A DNA stretch of 9,743 nt, from positions 1-9,743 of the forward strand of contig CANGMU010000074.1 of NCBI GenBank assembly GCA_947454665.1, given 5' to 3'. The notes under the pieces are model-generated. The model had not been told where the DNA came from. It saw only the letters and a list, made by a program, of their open reading frames with translations, and did no database searches. The number at the start of each line of letters is the position of its first letter. The first letter of the stretch is position 1. This document shows positions 1 to 6,755 of this stretch, in pieces. This DNA is from Pseudomonadota bacterium (GTDB taxonomy: Bacteria > Pseudomonadota > Gammaproteobacteria > Steroidobacterales > Steroidobacteraceae). A program made the position numbers and the translations under genes.

Positions 1-1468
1 CACGCACGATGCCGAGGGACACGGCAGGATCCGCGAAGGTCACGATCACCGCGCTCGCCGTGTCGATGCCGCAGCCGTGCAGCACATCCTCGTCCGAGGC
101 ATCGCCATAGATGACCGGATCGCCCGCCTGCCTGGAGGGCCGCACGCGCGCCATGTCCAGGTCGAGCGCGATGTATTCGAAACCCTGTGATTCCAGCACC
201 CGGGCAATCTGCTGGCCGACGCGGCCAAAGCCACAGAGCAGCACGTGTTCGCGGCGGGCCACGCCGTGCGTGGCAGCGTCATCGGTACTGATGACTGCTT
301 GCGGCGGACCTTTCTCGCGCAACAGGAAACGCGCGATCGTCCTGTTGTAGCGGATGCCGACAGGCGCGACGAGCATGCTCAGCACAAGGGCCACGAGCAG
401 TGGCTGGCCGATCGACGGCGCGAGCACACCGGCCGGCAGCAGGACGGTGACCAAAGCCACACCGAATTCACCGCCGCCGCCCAGCACCATGCCGGAGCGC
501 AGGGCCTTGAAATGGGTCGACACGAAGCCTCGCATGATGAGTGCGGCGATACCCACCTTGCTGACGGTCATCGCGATGAGCAGGCCTGTTACCAGCAGGA
601 ACTGCTCGCCCAGCAGGCGCAGGTCCAGCAGCATGCCGACCGACACGAAGAACAGCCCCAGCAGCAGTTCGCGGAACGGCCGGATCACCGCCTCGACCTG
701 ATGCCGGTATTCCGTCTCGGCGAGCATCATGCCGGCGAGAAAGCCGCCCAATGCCATGGAAAGGCCGGCCAGCTCCGTGATCCAGCCTGAGGAGATCACC
801 ACCAACAGCACGGTCAGCGTGAAGAGCTCCTTCAGGCGGCTGCGCGCAATCTCCAAGAACAGCGGTCGCAGCACGAGCCGACCGATCGCGAACACCGCCA
901 GCAGCGACAGCGCGGCCATACCGACAGCCCGCGCCACGTCCATCGTGCTGATTCCACCCTTGAACGTTCCGGATGCGAGCGCGGTGCCCAGTGCCAGCAA
1001 GGGCACGAAAGCAATGTCCTGGAACAGAAGCACTGCCAGTGCGAGCCTTCCATGTGTTCGGTTGACCTCGGACTGCTCCGTGAGCTGGCGGATGACGATG
1101 GCCGTCGACGACATCGCCACTGCACCGCCGACGACGACCGATGTGAGCCCGTCGACGCCTGAAACATGAGCCACACCTGCACAGAACAGGCCGGTCAGCA
1201 CCACCTGCAACAGGCCTAGGCCAAAGACTTCACTGCGCATGGCCACCATGCGCGGCCAGGAGAACTCCAGACCGAGCGTGAACAGCAGGAACACCACGCC
1301 GATGTCGGCCAGCTGGTGCGTGGCAGCGCCAGCCGTGAACAGGCCCAGCGCATAGGGGCCGAGGCTCATGCCCACGAACAGGTAGCCGAGGATCGCGGGC
1401 AGGCCGAGCCGGCGCGCGAGGGCGACCACGGCCACGGAGGCGATCAGGAGGATGAGGACCTGCGTCAC
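1..1468 (-). CDS. Kef-type K+/H+ antiporter (CPA2 family), C-terminus cut by window edge
   Basis: Inner-membrane monovalent cation:proton antiporter of the CPA2/Kef family. These proteins export K+ in exchange for H+; KefB and KefC are gated by glutathione adducts to protect against electrophiles. The reading frame is uninterrupted from a GTG at 1468 to the window edge, giving 489 visible residues. An AAGGAGGT ribosome binding site lies 5 nt upstream, which decides the start. Residues 1 to about 375 are a string of hydrophobic helices with family hallmarks: GAVAMSSTAIV (115-125), LFQDIAFVPLLAL (QD at 150-151) and LFFVSVGMLLD (272-282). A cytoplasmic RCK_N/Rossmann domain follows, with GFGRVGQ (413-419) and VIYGDASDEDVL (from 452). 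The visible end falls inside RCK_N; KefB and KefC are about 600 residues, so roughly the last fifth may be missing. No KefF/KefG-type quinone oxidoreductase partner is in view, so I do not choose between KefB, KefC and a ligand-independent homologue. Confidence 0.93.
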   Translation of the reverse strand, partial: MTQVLILLIASVAVVALARRLGLPAILGYLFVGMSLGPYALGLFTAGAATHQLADIGVVFLLFTLGLEFSWPRMVAMRSEVFGLGLLQVVLTGLFCAGVAHVSGVDGLTSVVVGGAVAMSSTAIVIRQLTEQSEVNRTHGRLALAVLLFQDIAFVPLLALGTALASGTFKGGISTMDVARAVGMAALSLLAVFAIGRLVLRPLFLEIARSRLKELFTLTVLLVVISSGWITELAGLSMALGGFLAGMMLAETEYRHQVEAVIRPFRELLLGLFFVSVGMLLDLRLLGEQFLLVTGLLIAMTVSKVGIAALIMRGFVSTHFKALRSGMVLGGGGEFGVALVTVLLPAGVLAPSIGQPLLVALVLSMLVAPVGIRYNRTIARFLLREKGPPQAVISTDDAATHGVARREHVLLCGFGRVGQQIARVLESQGFEYIALDLDMARVRPSRQAGDPVIYGDASDEDVLHGCGIDTASAVIVTFADPAVSLGIVR

Positions 1469-1473
1469 GCGCG

Positions 1474-1481
1474 ACCTCCTT
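1474..1481 (-). promoter_or_regulatory. Strong ribosome binding site of the Kef-type gene
   Basis: On the minus strand this reads AAGGAGGT, a perfect anti-Shine-Dalgarno match, followed by 5 nt and then the GTG at 1468. It is the strongest ribosome binding site seen in the window and fixes the non-ATG start of the antiporter. Confidence 0.85.
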
Positions 1482-1498
1482 GCGATGGATGAACTTTC

Positions 1499-1526
1499 AG
1501 CATACCGACGGATGCCGCGCTGGCAA
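1499..1526 (-). promoter_or_regulatory. Candidate sigma-70-type promoter for the Kef-type gene
   Basis: On the minus strand TTGCCA (1526-1521, 5 of 6 matches to TTGACA) is followed after 16 nt by TATGCT (1504-1499, 4 of 6 matches to TATAAT). A transcript would start near 1492, leaving a leader of about 24 nt that carries the strong AAGGAGGT site. The placement is sensible, but in GC-rich DNA such matches also arise by chance. No operator-like repeat is evident beside it. Confidence 0.42.
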
Positions 1527-1649
1527 CCCTGGATGCAAGGGACCGCTGCCAGCCATCGCCGCAAGGTGACAGCGGCTTGTGGCGTTCTTCCTGCGTTCAG
1601 GTACGACGGTTACCATGTGGCTTCGACACTATTTTCCGAGGTTTCCACG

Positions 1650-2468
1650 ATGAACGGATTCATACGGTTCCTGGCGTTGCCGGTGCTCGCCGCACTGGCC
1701 CTCGCGCCCCCTGCCGCGCAGGCTCAGGCCAAGGAGGAATACCGGGTTCTTTCCGCCGCGGAGGTGCTCGATGAACTGCGCGGCCAGCGCGATGACGTGA
1801 TCCCCGAGCGCCTGATGCAGCGGGCCTACGCCGTGGCCGTGATCCCGGGAGTTCAAAAAGCAGCTTTTGTGATTGGCGGCCGTTACGGTCAGGGCATCTT
1901 TTCCGTGCGTGACGCGAACGGCCGTTTCTCCAACCCCGTCTTTCTGACGCTGGCCGGCGGCAGCGTGGGCTGGCAGATCGGCGTCCAGTCGACGGACATC
2001 GTGCTGGTGTTCACCACCCGCCGCGGCGTGGAAGGCCTTGCCGGCGGCAAGCTCACGCTGGGCGCCGGTGCCTCCGTCGCGGCCGGCCCGGTGGGTCGCC
2101 AGGGCGAGGCAGCGGCCAGCCTCGACGCGGAAGTTTTCTCCTACTCGCGCAACCGCGGCCTTTTCGCCGGCCTGTCGCTGGAAGGCACGGCGCTGTCGAT
2201 CGACAACACGGCCAACGCGCGTTTCTACGGCCGCAAGGGCGTACTGGCCTCGGAAATCATGAGCGGCGCGGTAAAGAAGGATTCGGAGAACGTACGGCGC
2301 CTGCAGTCGGCCATCGCGGCCAGCACGGGCGAAGCGGCCGCTACGACCAGTGCAGCACCCGCTGCAGCCGCGACGCCGATGGCTCCGGCAGCGCCCGTCG
2401 CCGCGCCCGTCACTGGCGCGAAGACCTTCCCGATGGAAGACCAGAAGCCGGGAACGGAACCGCGCTGA
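1650..2468 (+). CDS. Exported SYLF-domain (Ysc84/DUF500) lipid-binding protein
   Basis: The 272-residue protein matches the SYLF/Ysc84 family, which binds phosphoinositides in eukaryotes; bacterial members are poorly understood envelope proteins. The chosen ATG has GAGG 8 nt upstream and opens directly into a signal peptide: short N-region, hydrophobic core at about 5-20, and cleavage probably after AQA (23-25) or AQA (25-27). The SYLF core spans about 55-205. It contains AYAVAVIPGVQKAAFVIGG (59-77), RYGQG (78-82), GGSVGWQIG (103-111), AAGPVGRQG (144-152), SYSRNRGLFAGLSLEG (164-179) and FYG (192-194). Residues about 222-256 are an Ala/Pro/Thr-rich low-complexity tail, probably a flexible linker, ending in a short polar stretch. 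The frame stays open upstream to an ATG at 1452, but that extension would bury the signal peptide and I reject it. The gene is divergent from the antiporter and convergent with the permease, so it is probably monocistronic. No recognisable promoter precedes it. Confidence 0.9.
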   Translation: MNGFIRFLALPVLAALALAPPAAQAQAKEEYRVLSAAEVLDELRGQRDDVIPERLMQRAYAVAVIPGVQKAAFVIGGRYGQGIFSVRDANGRFSNPVFLTLAGGSVGWQIGVQSTDIVLVFTTRRGVEGLAGGKLTLGAGASVAAGPVGRQGEAAASLDAEVFSYSRNRGLFAGLSLEGTALSIDNTANARFYGRKGVLASEIMSGAVKKDSENVRRLQSAIAASTGEAAATTSAAPAAAATPMAPAAPVAAPVTGAKTFPMEDQKPGTEPR

Positions 2469-2477
2469 TCGCCCGTT

Positions 2478-2496
2478 GGCCCCGGGTTCAGGGGCC
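2478..2496. terminator. GC hairpin between convergent genes, possible weak terminator
   Basis: GGCCCC (2478-2483) and GGGGCC (2491-2496) can form a perfect 6-bp stem around a 7-nt loop. The hairpin sits in the 19-bp gap between the SYLF gene stop and the permease stop, and it includes the permease stop codon. The location suits a bidirectional terminator, but neither side has a T-tract, so intrinsic termination would be inefficient. It may instead stabilise mRNA 3' ends or be a chance product of high GC. Confidence 0.3.
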
Positions 2497-3396
2497 CGGA
2501 TTCAGCAGCCAGAGCCCCAGCGGCACGTAGACCAGGGCAAAGAGCGCCGACAAGGATGCGGCGCTCGCTGCGAGCTCCCGGTCCAGGGACTCGCGGTTTG
2601 CGATCACCAGCACGCTGAAACCGATCGGCGCTGCACTCGCCAACAGAACGACGGCGCGCGTCAGGCCCGTGATGTCGAACACCGTGACGAACAGCCAGGC
2701 CAGCGCGAACCCCAGCGCAATCCGCAGTAGCACCGCCAGAAAGACCGTCGACGAGCGGACGAGCCGGGCGTCGAACAGGATGCCGACCGACAGGATCGCC
2801 AGCAGCAGGATGCTGCGGCCGACGAAGCCCACGATATCGGCGACCTCCGTCGGCAGGCGATGGCCCGAGACGTTGATCGCCAGTGCGACGATGAGGCCCC
2901 ACAGCGGCGGGAAACTCAGCACGCGCTTGAGGATGGCCTTGCCGCCGACGGCATGGCCACCGTAGATCGCGCCGGTCGCGTAAAGGACCGTGGACTGGAT
3001 CAGCGAATTACCGAGATCGAACAACGCCAGCTGGGCAAAGGCCTCATGACCCCAGCCAGCGAGCAGGAAGGGAAACATGAAGCTCGCGTTGATGGACATG
3101 CCACAGATGATGAAAGCGCCCATCGAGGGGCGCTGCAGACCGAGCCGACGACCGGCCAGGAAGGCAACGCCAAGCGTCGACAGCATCACGAAGATCGCGG
3201 AGAGCGGCAGCGCGGCGAGTTCGGCGCGCAGCGGAATGCGGCTCACGTTGGCGATGAACAATGCCGGCAGACCGACGGTCATTACCCACCACAGCATCTT
3301 GGCGGCGTGTGGCGGGCCGAACCAGCCACGGCGCCGGGCCAGCACCCCGAATCCGAACAAGCCGATGAGGAAGCCGATCTGCAGTTGAACTGACAT
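2488..3396 (-). CDS. AEC-family (auxin efflux carrier-like) permease
   Basis: A 302-residue polytopic inner-membrane protein of the AEC family (PF03547), the bile/arsenite/auxin-type fold that includes bacterial malonate and other organic-acid permeases. About ten hydrophobic segments cover nearly the whole length, in two five-helix halves separated by a hydrophilic region around 145-160. Family signs are VGLPALFIANVSR (41-53), SINASFMFPFLLAGW (101-115), FDLGNSLIQS (126-135) with paired Asp127 and Asn130, and the second-half SAAPIGFSVLVIANRES (254-270) followed by a Ser/Ala-rich final helix. The ATG at 3396 puts the first membrane helix right at the N-terminus, as usual for the family, although the ribosome binding site is poor. 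The gene is convergent with the SYLF gene and divergent from isocitrate dehydrogenase, with which it shares a promoter region. Substrate unknown; a di- or tricarboxylate is a reasonable guess from the neighbour but is unproven. Confidence 0.88.
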   Translation of the reverse strand: MSVQLQIGFLIGLFGFGVLARRRGWFGPPHAAKMLWWVMTVGLPALFIANVSRIPLRAELAALPLSAIFVMLSTLGVAFLAGRRLGLQRPSMGAFIICGMSINASFMFPFLLAGWGHEAFAQLALFDLGNSLIQSTVLYATGAIYGGHAVGGKAILKRVLSFPPLWGLIVALAINVSGHRLPTEVADIVGFVGRSILLLAILSVGILFDARLVRSSTVFLAVLLRIALGFALAWLFVTVFDITGLTRAVVLLASAAPIGFSVLVIANRESLDRELAASAASLSALFALVYVPLGLWLLNPGP

Positions 3397-3427
3397 GGGG
3401 CGTGCGATCCCGGGGATTGGAAGTCCT

Positions 3428-3436
3428 TGGTATCAT
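3428..3436 (+). promoter_or_regulatory. Extended -10 promoter element for the icd gene
   Basis: TGG followed by TATCAT (3431-3436) fits the extended -10 pattern TGnTATAAT, with 5 of 6 matches in the hexamer. No good -35 lies at normal spacing, which an extended -10 promoter tolerates. Transcription would begin near 3443, giving a leader of about 36 nt with GGAG at 3468-3471, 7 nt before the icd start codon. Confidence 0.45.
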
Positions 3437-3440
3437 ATCA
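3432..3440 (-). promoter_or_regulatory. Extended -10 promoter element for the AEC permease, overlapping the icd element
   Basis: On the minus strand TGA precedes TATGAT (3437-3432), again an extended -10 with 5 of 6 hexamer matches and no clear -35. It overlaps the plus-strand element by five bases. The transcript would start near 3425, giving a leader of about 28 nt before the permease ATG. The whole stretch 3428-3440 is a 13-bp imperfect palindrome with five of six arm pairs matching, so it could alternatively be, or also be, an operator. Confidence 0.42.
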
Positions 3441-3478
3441 GGCTACCCCGACCCGCCCTTTCGCCCCGGAGTTTCCCG

Positions 3479-5704
3479 ATGTCTGACGCGAAGATCATCT
3501 ACACCCTCACGGACGAGGCGCCGGCGCTGGCGACCTATTCGCTGCTGCCGATCGTCCAGGCCTTCACGAAGGCGGCGTCGATCAAGGTGGAGACGCGCGA
3601 CATCTCGCTCGCCGGCCGCATCATCGCGAACTTCCCGGACGCGCTGACGGAAGCCCAGCGCCAGAACGACGACCTCGCGGAACTGGGCGAACTGGCCAAG
3701 ACGCCGGACGCCAACATCATCAAGCTGCCGAACATCAGTGCCTCCGTGCCGCAGCTGAAGGCGGCGATCAAGGAACTGCAGTCCCAGGGCTATGCCCTGC
3801 CGGAATTCCCGGATGCGCCGACGGACGATGCGCAGAAGCAGCTCAAGGCGCGCTATGCCAAGGTCTCCGGCAGCGCTGTGAACCCGGTGCTGCGCGAAGG
3901 CAATTCCGACCGCCGTGTCGCCAAGGCCGTGAAGCAGTACGCGAAGAAGCACCCGCATTCGATGGGCGCTTGGTCGGCTGATTCGACCACGCGTGTCGCG
4001 CACATGACGGACGGCGACTTCTACGGCAACGAGAAGTCGGCGTTCATCGCCCAGGCTGGCGCGCTGCGCATCGAGCATGTCGCGGCCGACGGCAAGTCGA
4101 CGGTCCTCAAGGACGGCGTGAAGGTGAAGGACGGCGAGCTCATCAGCACGACCTTCCTGAGCGCCGCGGGCCTGCGCGCCTTCTACGAGACGGAGATCGC
4201 GGCGACCAAAGCCGGCGGCCAGCTGCTTTCGCTGCACCTGAAGGCCACGATGATGAAGGTCTCCGACCCCATCATGTTCGGCCACGCGGTCAGCGTGTTC
4301 TTCAAGGACGTGTTCACGAAGCACGCGGCGCTGTTCGCTACGCTTGGCGTGAACCCGAACAACGGCTTCGGCGACGTGCTCGCCAAGGTCGCCAGCTTGC
4401 CGGCCGACCAGAAGGCCGCCGTCGAGGCCGACATCGCAGCAAGCTTCGCGGCCCGCCCGCCTCTGGCGATGGTGGATTCGGACAAGGGCATCACGAACCT
4501 GCACGTGCCGAGCGACGTCATCATCGACGCCTCGATGCCTGCCGCGATCCGCACCTCCGGCCGCATGTGGGGCCCGGACGGCAAGGCGTGCGACACGGTC
4601 GCCCTGATCCCGGACCGCTGCTATGCGGGCGTTTATCAGGCCGTGATCGACGACTGCAAGCGCCACGGCGCCTATGACGTGCCGACCATGGGCAACGTCA
4701 GCAATGTCGGCCTCATGGCGCAGGCCGCCGAAGAATATGGTTCGCACGACAAGACCTTCGAGCTCGCCGCCGATGGCCTCGTACGCGTGGTGGCTGCCGA
4801 CGGCACCGTGGTCACCGAGCACGCCGTCGCCAAGGGCGACATCTGGCGCATGTGCCAGACCAAGGACGTCGCGGTCCGCGACTGGGTGAAGCTCGGCGTG
4901 GGCCGCGCCCGCATCACCGGCTCCGCCGCCATCTTCTGGCTGGACAGCGCGCGGGCCTATGACCGCAAGCTGATCGCGAAGGTCGAGCAATACCTGAAGG
5001 ATCACGACACGGCGGGCCTCGACATCCGCATCCTGTCGCCGGTCGAGGCCACGCACGCCTCGCTCGAGCGCCTGCGCCGCGGCGAAGACACGATCTCCGT
5101 CACGGGCAATGTGCTGCGCGACTACCTGACCGACCTGTTCCCGATCCTCGAGCTGGGCACCAGCGCGAAGATGCTGTCGATCGTCCCGCTGCTCGCGGGC
5201 GGCGGCATGTACGAAACCGGCGCAGGCGGCTCGGCGCCGAAGCACGTCCAGCAGTTCCTGGAAGAAAACCACCTGCGCTGGGATTCGCTGGGCGAATTCC
5301 TCGCGCTGCAGGTCTCGATCGAGGACCTCGCACGCAAGACCGGCAACACGCGCGCCGCCGTGCTGGCCGAGGCGCTGGACACGGCCAACGGCCTCTTCCT
5401 GGACAACGACAAGTCGCCCTCCCGCAAAGTCGGCGAGCTCGACGTGCGTGGTAGCCATTTCTACCTCGCGCTGTACTGGGCGCAGGCAGTGGCCGCGCAG
5501 ACGCGCGACACCGAGCTGGCTGCGATGTTCAAGCCGGTGGCCGATGCGATGACGCAGGGCGAGGCGAAGATCGTCGGCGAACTCAACGGCGCGCAGGGCA
5601 AGGCCGTGTCGGTCGCGGGCTATTACCACCCGGATCCGGCGCAGTGCTCAGCCGCGATGCGGCCCAGCGCCACGCTGAACGCCGCCCTGGCCTTGCTGGG
5701 TTAA
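3479..5704 (+). CDS. icd: Monomeric NADP-dependent isocitrate dehydrogenase
   Basis: Cytoplasmic TCA-cycle enzyme that oxidatively decarboxylates isocitrate to 2-oxoglutarate, making NADPH. It is the monomeric type (IDH-II), unrelated in length to the roughly 416-residue dimeric Icd. From the ATG at 3479 (GGAG at 3468-3471, 7-nt spacer) it is 741 residues, the length I recall for the Azotobacter vinelandii enzyme. Every active-site residue I recall from that enzyme falls at the same number: Ser132, Arg139, Arg145, Lys255, Tyr420 and Arg547 for substrate; Asp350, Asp548 and Asp552 for the metal; His589, Arg600 and Arg649 for the NADP 2'-phosphate. Other recognisable stretches are GSAVNPVLREGNSDRR (131-146), MGAWSADSTTRVAHM (162-176), DRCYAGVYQ (379-387) and YYHPDP (715-720). 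The frame runs open upstream to 3395, but that start is in the permease leader and lacks a good ribosome binding site. The esterase gene follows 4 bp after the stop. Intact and very probably active. Confidence 0.97.
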   Translation: MSDAKIIYTLTDEAPALATYSLLPIVQAFTKAASIKVETRDISLAGRIIANFPDALTEAQRQNDDLAELGELAKTPDANIIKLPNISASVPQLKAAIKELQSQGYALPEFPDAPTDDAQKQLKARYAKVSGSAVNPVLREGNSDRRVAKAVKQYAKKHPHSMGAWSADSTTRVAHMTDGDFYGNEKSAFIAQAGALRIEHVAADGKSTVLKDGVKVKDGELISTTFLSAAGLRAFYETEIAATKAGGQLLSLHLKATMMKVSDPIMFGHAVSVFFKDVFTKHAALFATLGVNPNNGFGDVLAKVASLPADQKAAVEADIAASFAARPPLAMVDSDKGITNLHVPSDVIIDASMPAAIRTSGRMWGPDGKACDTVALIPDRCYAGVYQAVIDDCKRHGAYDVPTMGNVSNVGLMAQAAEEYGSHDKTFELAADGLVRVVAADGTVVTEHAVAKGDIWRMCQTKDVAVRDWVKLGVGRARITGSAAIFWLDSARAYDRKLIAKVEQYLKDHDTAGLDIRILSPVEATHASLERLRRGEDTISVTGNVLRDYLTDLFPILELGTSAKMLSIVPLLAGGGMYETGAGGSAPKHVQQFLEENHLRWDSLGEFLALQVSIEDLARKTGNTRAAVLAEALDTANGLFLDNDKSPSRKVGELDVRGSHFYLALYWAQAVAAQTRDTELAAMFKPVADAMTQGEAKIVGELNGAQGKAVSVAGYYHPDPAQCSAAMRPSATLNAALALLG

Positions 5705-5708
5705 CGCG

Positions 5709-6755
5709 ATGAAGCAGGCCAAGGTCGTCATGATGGTGGCGGCCGTGGCCGCCCTTTCCGCCTTCGGCACAGCCGTCCACGCGGCTGCGCCGGCCGAGCG
5801 CCTTCAGAAGGCGCAGGTCCCGAGCGAGGCCCTCAAGGGCAACCTCGAAGGCGACCCCGGCGAACGACAGGTCACGGTCTACCTGCCGCCGAGCTACGCG
5901 AAATCCCCACAGCGCCGGTATCCGGTGCTCTATCTCCTGCACGGCTACACCGATTCGGACGATCGCTGGTTCGGCCGCATGGGCAAGCATTTCGTCGACG
6001 TGCCCTCCGCGGCGGACAAGGCCTTTGTGGCGGGTAGCCGCGAGATGATCATCGTGATGCCCAACGCCTACACGCGTTACCAGGGCAGCATGTATTCGAA
6101 CTCTGCAACCACGGGCGACTGGGAAACCTTCATCGCGAAGGAACTGGTCGCCTGGACGGACGCTCACTACCGCACCCTCGCCAAGCGCGAATCACGCGGC
6201 CTGGCCGGCCACTCCATGGGCGGCTATGGCACGGTGCGCATCGGCATGAAACAGCCGGGCGTGTTCCAGAGCCTGTACGCGATGAGCCCCTGCTGCATGG
6301 GCGCAGCGCTGCAGCCCAATGCGGACGCAATGGCGAAGGCCGCGGCCATCAAGACGGACGCGGACCTCGCGAAGGCCGACTTCGGTACCAAGGCGATGCT
6401 GGCCTCCGCGGCTGCGTGGTCACCGAATCCGGCGAAACCGCCGTTCTTTTTTGACCTGCCGATGCGGGACGGGCAGCCGGATGCAGACGTCATCGCGCGC
6501 TGGGCGGCGAATGCGCCGCTGGCGATGGCCACGCAGTACATCCCGACGCTGAAGCGCTACGGCGGCATCGTGCTCGATGCCGGTGACCGCGATGTCGGCA
6601 TCGCGCAGACGGTACGGCAGCTCGACCGGATCCTCACGGACTTCGGCGTGCCGCATCAGGCCGAGATCTACGAGGGCGACCACGTGAGCCGCATCGACGA
6701 ACGGATCACGTCGAAGCTGCTGCCCTTCTTCTCGGCGCAGCTGAAGGACCGCTAG
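5709..6755 (+). CDS. Exported alpha/beta-hydrolase, esterase-D family (PF00756)
   Basis: A 348-residue serine esterase of the esterase-D/Fes/mycolyltransferase-like group. The first 25 residues form a signal peptide (KQAK, hydrophobic core about 6-22, cleavage likely after VHA at 23-25), so the enzyme acts in the periplasm or outside the cell. The core reads VTVYLPPSYAK (55-65), YPVLYLLHGYTDSDDRW (71-87, oxyanion HG), IIVMPNAYTRYQGSMYSNS (114-132) and the nucleophile elbow GHSMGGYG (167-174) with Ser169. The acid is probably Asp293 or Asp295 in LDAGDRD (289-295), and the base is His325 in EGDH (322-325), so the triad is complete. A segment of about 200-265, rich in Ala and Lys, looks like a lid insertion. 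Paired cysteines Cys195-Cys196 lie after the elbow. The gene starts 4 bp after the icd stop with no good ribosome binding site of its own, which suggests translational coupling. Substrate unknown; carbohydrate acetyl or feruloyl esters and acyl-thioesters are precedents in the family. Confidence 0.88.
   Translation: MKQAKVVMMVAAVAALSAFGTAVHAAAPAERLQKAQVPSEALKGNLEGDPGERQVTVYLPPSYAKSPQRRYPVLYLLHGYTDSDDRWFGRMGKHFVDVPSAADKAFVAGSREMIIVMPNAYTRYQGSMYSNSATTGDWETFIAKELVAWTDAHYRTLAKRESRGLAGHSMGGYGTVRIGMKQPGVFQSLYAMSPCCMGAALQPNADAMAKAAAIKTDADLAKADFGTKAMLASAAAWSPNPAKPPFFFDLPMRDGQPDADVIARWAANAPLAMATQYIPTLKRYGGIVLDAGDRDVGIAQTVRQLDRILTDFGVPHQAEIYEGDHVSRIDERITSKLLPFFSAQLKDR

Noticed and set aside
245..790. 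A 181-codon plus-strand open frame rich in His, Gln, Glu and Asp.
   Set aside because: It is antisense to the Kef-type antiporter, whose frame is intact throughout with family motifs on both sides. The composition is a mirror of hydrophobic membrane codons.
1542..1576. Inverted repeats CCGCTG/CAGCGG and GCCGC/GCGGC between the antiporter and SYLF genes.
   Set aside because: The stems are only 5-6 bp, they exclude each other or span long loops, and such GC repeats are frequent by chance here. No T-tract follows.
1611..1616. TACCAT as a possible -10 box for the SYLF gene.
   Set aside because: It has 4 of 6 matches, no -35 better than 2 of 6 at 15-19 nt spacing, and no TG extension.
1452..1649. 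A 66-codon in-frame extension upstream of the SYLF gene, starting at ATG 1452.
   Set aside because: It overlaps the start of the divergent antiporter gene and would place a clear signal peptide in the middle of the protein. The ATG at 1650 has an upstream GAGG and gives a normal exported protein.
3443..5629. A 728-codon open frame antisense to isocitrate dehydrogenase.
   Set aside because: It is complementary to a gene whose active-site residues are all in place. Its product is rich in Arg, His, Val and Asp with no domain motif, as expected when GC-rich third positions suppress stop codons on the opposite strand.
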